Positions 60,556-64,000 of a DNA stretch of 64,000 nt are shown here, in pieces. The translations under genes were made by a program, and so were the position numbers. The notes below the pieces were generated by a model, which ran no database searches, was not told the origin of the DNA, and was given only the letters and a program-made list of their open reading frames with translations. Each line of letters starts with the position of its first letter. Within the stretch, counting starts at the first letter, position 1. This DNA is from Haladaptatus salinisoli (GTDB taxonomy: Archaea > Halobacteriota > Halobacteria > Halobacteriales > Haladaptataceae), in the NCBI RefSeq assembly GCF_020614375.1, contig NZ_CP085328.1, forward strand, positions 423,260 to 487,259, read 5' to 3'.

Positions 60556-61032
60556 TGGCCGATAAACAAGCGATGTATGGGCTCTGGACGCGGGAGCTTA
60601 CCCGATATCTTCGGTCGTGGTCGCAGATCGTCGGCTGGCTCGCAACACCGTTGTTGATCCTCGGCTTCTTCGCGTTTAGCTTTCTCGGGGTTGCGCTGCC
60701 GGGGCTTCCAGCGGATGTCGAGTACGTGCAGTATCTGGTACCCGTGATGGCCGGGTTTACGATCCTGTTTTCGGCGTCATTCACCGGGTTGGGCATCCTC
60801 TCGGATCGGGACGTCGGCTTTCTTAAGGAGATTCTGGTCGCGCCCGTGAACCGACGAGCCATCGTCCTCGGGTGGACGGCGGGCAGGGCTACCACGGCCA
60901 TCATCTAGAGCACGCTCATCATCCTCCTCGCAATCCCGCTAGGCTTTCGCCTGGCGAGTGGCTGGGTGATCCTAGCAGCGGTGCCTATTTTACTCCTCCT
61001 CGCAATCACGTTCATCCCTATTCTGATTGCGA
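60552..61032 (+). pseudogene. ABC-2 permease, TAG and 3' deletion
   Basis: MADKQAMYGLWTRELTRYLR, GWLATPLLILGFFAFSFLG, YLVPVMAGFTILFSASFTGL, DREVGF-like VGFLKEILVAPVNR: the first half of an ABC-2 permease. TAG at 60906-60908 is followed by two more helices (LIILLAIPLGF, ILLLLAITFIP), after which the gene is cut off and joined to the end of the convergent HxlR gene. Confidence 0.82.
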
Positions 61033-61455
61033 TTCATCGATGCCCGAATCGTGACTCGATGCTGATTCGAGGTTGTGACGCTCGGTCCAGACGCCCAGAT
61101 ACCAGAACACTGGGGCTAGGTCTCGAGCTTTCTCTGTCGACTGATACTCTACTCGAGGTGGAATCTCGTTGTACGCTTCGCGTGTGAGTAATCCGACGTC
61201 GGTGAGCTCCTTGAGCCGCGTCGTGAGCGTGTTCGGCGCGATGTCGATGGCGTCTTCCAGGTCAGAATATCGCAACGGGCCGCCGTCCATCGCGAACTGG
61301 TGGAGGATGGCGATAGTGTGCTTCTTCCCGAGGAGGTTGAGGAGCGCGGTCATCGTGCGATTGTCCTCTTGTGCACGTTGGCTTCCGGGTTTCCGCGGTG
61401 TCTCGTTCGAGAGGATCGCTTCCACGAACTCTTCGGCGATGGGCGGTTCGACCAT
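61018..61455 (-). CDS. HxlR-family regulator
   Basis: A 145-residue winged-helix protein: LLNLLGKKHTIAILHQFAMDGGPLRYSDLEDAIDIAPNTLTTRLKELTDVGLL, YNEIPPRVEYQSTEKA and a C-terminal dimerisation helix. HxlR proteins often control redox or drug responses. Divergent from the DUF6069-PPOX operon, which is a likely target. Confidence 0.92.
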   Translation of the reverse strand: MVEPPIAEEFVEAILSNETPRKPGSQRAQEDNRTMTALLNLLGKKHTIAILHQFAMDGGPLRYSDLEDAIDIAPNTLTTRLKELTDVGLLTREAYNEIPPRVEYQSTEKARDLAPVFWYLGVWTERHNLESASSHDSGIDESQSE

Positions 61456-61592
61456 ACCCTATACAGTAGTATTTAAAGTCATATAGCTTGTTTCTTCGAA
61501 GTTTAGTAGTGGCTTCCACAGCCATGAGTTACTCATTAACTTCAAACTCGATAGTATATCGCTCTACAAATTGTAGTACAGGACGAACACCC

Positions 61593-62030
61593 ATGACAAC
61601 GACGATCGATTCGGAGCGAACGACATCCGTCACTGTAACTCGTCTCGTAACGTACGGGGTGCTCGCCGCAGTCACCGCTACCGTCGTGAACGCACTCGTT
61701 CGGCTGGTCGCCATCATGCTACTCGACGTGCCTCGGGGTTTCGCACCACTCGGGTGGGGGCCAGTTATTAACACGACGGTCGCTGGGGTCCTCGGAGCGA
61801 CCGTCGTGTACGGTCTCCTCACACGTATCTCGAAGTATCCGGACCGGGGTTTCCTGAGGATTGCACTCGTCGTGTTACTCCTCTCGTTCATCCCGCTCAT
61901 CGTGCCGCCGGCGTTTCTCGCAGCGGCCCCGTGGCCCGTTCTCGGAACACTCGCAGTAATGCACGTCACGACAACAGTCACCGCTGTAAGTTTCCTTCTA
62001 CGAGCAGCGGACACAGGAGTATCGTCGTGA
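61593..62030 (+). CDS. DUF6069 membrane protein
   Basis: A 145-residue protein with four helices (VTYGVLAAVTATVVNALVRL, VINTTVAGVLGATVVYGLL, FLRIALVVLLLSFIPLIVPP, VLGTLAVMHVTTTVTAVSFLL). It matches DUF6069, a family of unknown function that is usual in actinobacteria and haloarchaea. First gene of a three-gene operon; its stop overlaps the next ATG (ATGA). Confidence 0.86.
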   Translation: MTTTIDSERTTSVTVTRLVTYGVLAAVTATVVNALVRLVAIMLLDVPRGFAPLGWGPVINTTVAGVLGATVVYGLLTRISKYPDRGFLRIALVVLLLSFIPLIVPPAFLAAAPWPVLGTLAVMHVTTTVTAVSFLLRAADTGVSS

Positions 62031-62218
62031 TGATCGAATCAGACGCGCCGAATCGTGAGATTGAGACAGATCAGCCAGAAGTGGGGAGAACAGTCGAAAT
62101 GAGTCTTCTAGGTGTCGGTCAGCCATTCTCTGCCGGTACATCCGAACGTTCCTGCTGCTCGTCCGGAGGCAACAACTGTAATCGTTCAGCGGTCCTAAAA
62201 CAGGAGTTAATCCCATGA
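62030..62218 (+). CDS. small cysteine-rich protein
   Basis: 62 residues from an ATG overlapping the previous stop: MIESDAPNREIETDQPEV, then ERSCCSSGGNNCNRSAV. The double overlap (ATGA at both ends) shows it is a real operon member. The CC-x4-N-N-C cluster may bind a metal. No family recognised. Confidence 0.68.
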   Translation: MIESDAPNREIETDQPEVGRTVEMSLLGVGQPFSAGTSERSCCSSGGNNCNRSAVLKQELIP

Positions 62219-62628
62219 GCGTATTCACCGACCAAGAAATCGCGTACCTGAACGAACAGCGTCTAGGCCGACTCGCGACCGTCGGCGCAGGGAACAAACC
62301 ACATGTCGTGCCCGTCGGCTTCAGGTACGACGCTAAAACCGATACCATCCACATCGGCGGGCATAGTTTCGGCGAGACCAAGAAGTTCCGCGATGCGAAA
62401 GCGAACCCGCACGTCGCATTCGTCATTGACGATCTCGCCAGCATCGACCCGTGGCAACCACGAGGAATTGAGATACGTGGCCGTGCCGAGACGTTCAGCA
62501 AGGAGGGGAGCCACCTCGGACCGGGCTACGACGAGGCGTGGATGCAGATCAAACCGGCGCGGATTATCTCTTGGGGGCTCGATGAAGACGACGGCAGGTC
62601 CCGGAACAGTCGGTCGGTATCGGCATAG
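62215..62628 (+). CDS. PPOX-class F420/FMN-dependent oxidoreductase
   Basis: A 137-residue split-barrel protein: FTDQEIAYLNEQRLGRLATVGAGNKPHVVPVGFRYDAKTDTIHIGG, AKANPHVAFVIDDLAS, GIEIRGRAET, and the C-terminal WMQIKPARIISWGLD. It matches the PPOX-class F420-dependent family. Reduces small substrates using F420H2. Translationally coupled to the preceding gene. Confidence 0.9.
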   Translation: MSVFTDQEIAYLNEQRLGRLATVGAGNKPHVVPVGFRYDAKTDTIHIGGHSFGETKKFRDAKANPHVAFVIDDLASIDPWQPRGIEIRGRAETFSKEGSHLGPGYDEAWMQIKPARIISWGLDEDDGRSRNSRSVSA

Positions 62629-62794
62629 GAGACGTCCGTCCCACCTCTGGTATTCAATCAGAACACATCTCCACTGGGATCGACGAGTGACGACGCGTTC
62701 GGCGATGCCGATGTCCGGACCCAGAGTCGTGATTCGCCGGAAGAAGACGTGGCCGTTTGTTCGACGGTCGGTCAGTTCGTTCATGTCGGTGGCG

Positions 62795-63223
62795 TCACTG
62801 GTTCCGTGGTGCGACGAACGCAATAATTACATGCCCTTCGGCGCGATGGAGCACCCGGCTTAGGCTGCCCTTCGTCACGTCGAGGATATCTGCCAACTCG
62901 GTGAGCGAACACTCCCGAGGCGTCTCGTAGTAGCCGTGCTCGACCGCCGCGGTGAGTACTTCCCGCTGGCGGTCGGTGAGCGGATCCGACGGCGTCTCCG
63001 ACGCCGTAATCGAGAGGACATGATAGGAGATTTCCGCCGCCTCCAGTTCGTTCCTGTACCGGGAGAGGCCCTCCTCGGACGTGGTGAACGTGACGATGAG
63101 CCAGCCGTCTCGAAGTATCAGTGGGGAGCGAGCGAGGTTTCCCGACTCGCGTGCCGCCCGAAACGGCGTCGGCTCGTCGATGACGCACCGAACCAGCGCC
63201 ACGTTCGCACTGGTGTGCAACAT
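62795..63223 (-). pseudogene. Bat-type HTH_10 gene, 5' truncated
   Basis: The 142 codons cover the end of the sensor-like domain (LIVTFTTSEEGLSRYRNELEA) and a complete HTH_10 (LTDRQREVLTAAVEHGYYETPREC, LDVTKGSLSRVLHRAEG). The N-terminal half is gone. The frame joins the SDR remnant upstream without a gap. If translated from an internal start, the HTH_10 would still be whole. Confidence 0.7.
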
Positions 63224-63749
63224 CCAGCCGGAGAGAATCGCCGAACATCTTCACACCGGCTTTCGCCGCATTGTAATGTGAGCCGTTCTCTATCGGGATC
63301 CGTCCGATGACTGAGGATAGATTGACGATGTGACCGTTCTCTTGCTCCAGCATCGTCGGAATGACGGCGTGCGTGAGTTTAATCAGACCACTGAGATTGA
63401 CGTCGATAGTCGTCTGAAGTATCTCGCGATCCGCGTCTGCAATATTGATGAGAGGCATCACTCCCGCGTTGTTTACGAGAATGTCGATGTGTCCGTACTC
63501 ATCGGTCCTAGTTTCGACTAACTGGTCGATATCGTCGTCTTCCGTAATATCAGTCGGGACGACGAACGCGTCACCATCATTCTTGATCTCGGTGCCGAGG
63601 TCATTAAGTTCCTCTTCACGCCGAGCAGCGAGGACAACGCTCGCTCCCTAAGAGGCGAGGGTCTTGGCTGTGGCCTTCCCAATCCCGGACGATGCTCCCG
63701 TTACAATTGCTACTTGCCCATCAAGTTCGGAGACGGATTCCGTTGTCAT
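63224..63749 (-). pseudogene. short-chain dehydrogenase, TAG and 3' deletion
   Basis: An ATG at 63749 opens with MTTESVSELDGQVAIVTGASSGIG (the TGxxxGxG cofactor loop). TAG follows at 63648-63650 in LAS-stop-GASVVLAARREEEL. Then come NNAGVMPLINI, NLSSVIGRIP (catalytic Ser) and YNAAKAG (Tyr/Lys). The gene is cut at SLRLDV, where relatives continue another ~60 residues, and is fused to the Bat-type fragment. Deletion and nonsense make it non-functional. Confidence 0.85.
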
Positions 63750-64000
63750 CATGAGAGACGATGGCCTGAACGGGGATGAGAATAGTGCTATCAGGAAAGG
63801 GTGTTTAAGTAAAGAGGGTTTCGGATGGAGATGTGAAGCACAGAATTATGCGTGTATACTGGTCATCACGCTCAGGTGGAACTCTCCTCGTACTCTTTCT
63901 CAGTAGGTATTTTAGGGGTCGTTGATCTGCCAATCGGCTCAAACGTGATCTCCCGATATGCAGACGGTATTGATTAAGAGCATACGCATTGAGAAGGGTA
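63750..64000. other. end of window, no gene supported
   Basis: About 250 bases with stops in all frames. The SDR promoter probably lies near 63780-63830. Confidence 0.4.

Noticed and set aside
7249..63650. TAG recoding (pyrrolysine) as an explanation for the many in-frame ambers
   Set aside because: Intact genes such as 10371-10799, 11651-11959 and 26908-27612 end normally in TAG, several interrupted genes also carry frameshifts or deletions, and haloarchaea are not known to use pyrrolysine. Nonsense decay is simpler.
1..64000. tRNA, rRNA or CRISPR arrays
   Set aside because: No cloverleaf-like conserved T-loop sequences, no rRNA-like blocks, and no regularly spaced direct repeats were seen by reading. 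A tRNAscan or CRISPR search would settle it.

Overview
The window reads as haloarchaeal (class Halobacteria) DNA, from the chromosome or a megaplasmid. The proteins are acidic and many belong to families largely confined to halophilic archaea (DUF7344, Bat-type HTH_10, HalOD1, DUF5789, DUF5518, a small DUF1931 histone-fold protein, Tat-lipobox lipoproteins, halocyanin). Starts are often leaderless with a TATA-like box about 25 bases upstream. No rRNA, tRNA or CRISPR array was seen.

Layout. 1-7.3 kb: membrane and CBS proteins (AI-2E-type permease cut by the window edge, a CBS/S30AE-like fusion, a CNNM/CorC-type transporter), then three decayed genes, one containing a 129-bp internal inversion. 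7.6-27.6 kb: a dense cluster of small regulators with six DUF7344 winged-helix genes or remnants, six Bat-type genes and four HalOD1 genes, with TrmB, Lrp/AsnC and DUF1931 between them, plus a candidate small RNA, an SRAP/HMCES-like protein and a DUF433/DUF5615 toxin-antitoxin pair. 28-36 kb: SWIM protein, MgtE, a TnpB relic, a Pit-type phosphate permease and a large secreted PhoD-like phosphatase, suggesting phosphate scavenging. 36-40 kb: a gene graveyard (truncated RCK protein, DUF1428, RibD/DHFR fragments, VapC, SNase lipoprotein, VOC).

40.8-45 kb: an AT-rich defence-like block holding a two-gene type I CBASS (CD-NTase plus a Cap15-like 2TM/beta-barrel effector), an Mrr-like nuclease and a broken tyrosine integrase. 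45-54 kb: GNAT, isochorismatase and alpha/beta hydrolases, a two-domain halocyanin with one degenerate copper site, and many small secreted or membrane proteins among a dispersed repeat family. 54-56 kb: IS4-type transposase remnants; a related remnant lies at 38.1 kb in the same orientation, so the pair brackets about 17 kb of accessory DNA. 56-64 kb: TetR, a PEP-synthase/rifampicin-phosphotransferase-like enzyme, a ruined ABC exporter, HxlR, a tightly overlapping three-gene operon (DUF6069, Cys-rich small protein, PPOX) and a truncated SDR fused by deletion to a Bat-type gene.

The strongest unexplained signals are a palindrome GTTAGTAT-N3-ATACTAAC recurring in intergenic DNA, a shared element upstream of three neighbouring regulators near 8-8.9 kb, the DUF7344-Bat-HalOD1 cluster itself, the small inversion, and a hairpin RNA candidate whose loop matches the trmB start region. 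An unusual number of otherwise healthy reading frames carry one in-frame stop, so this segment is decaying fast.
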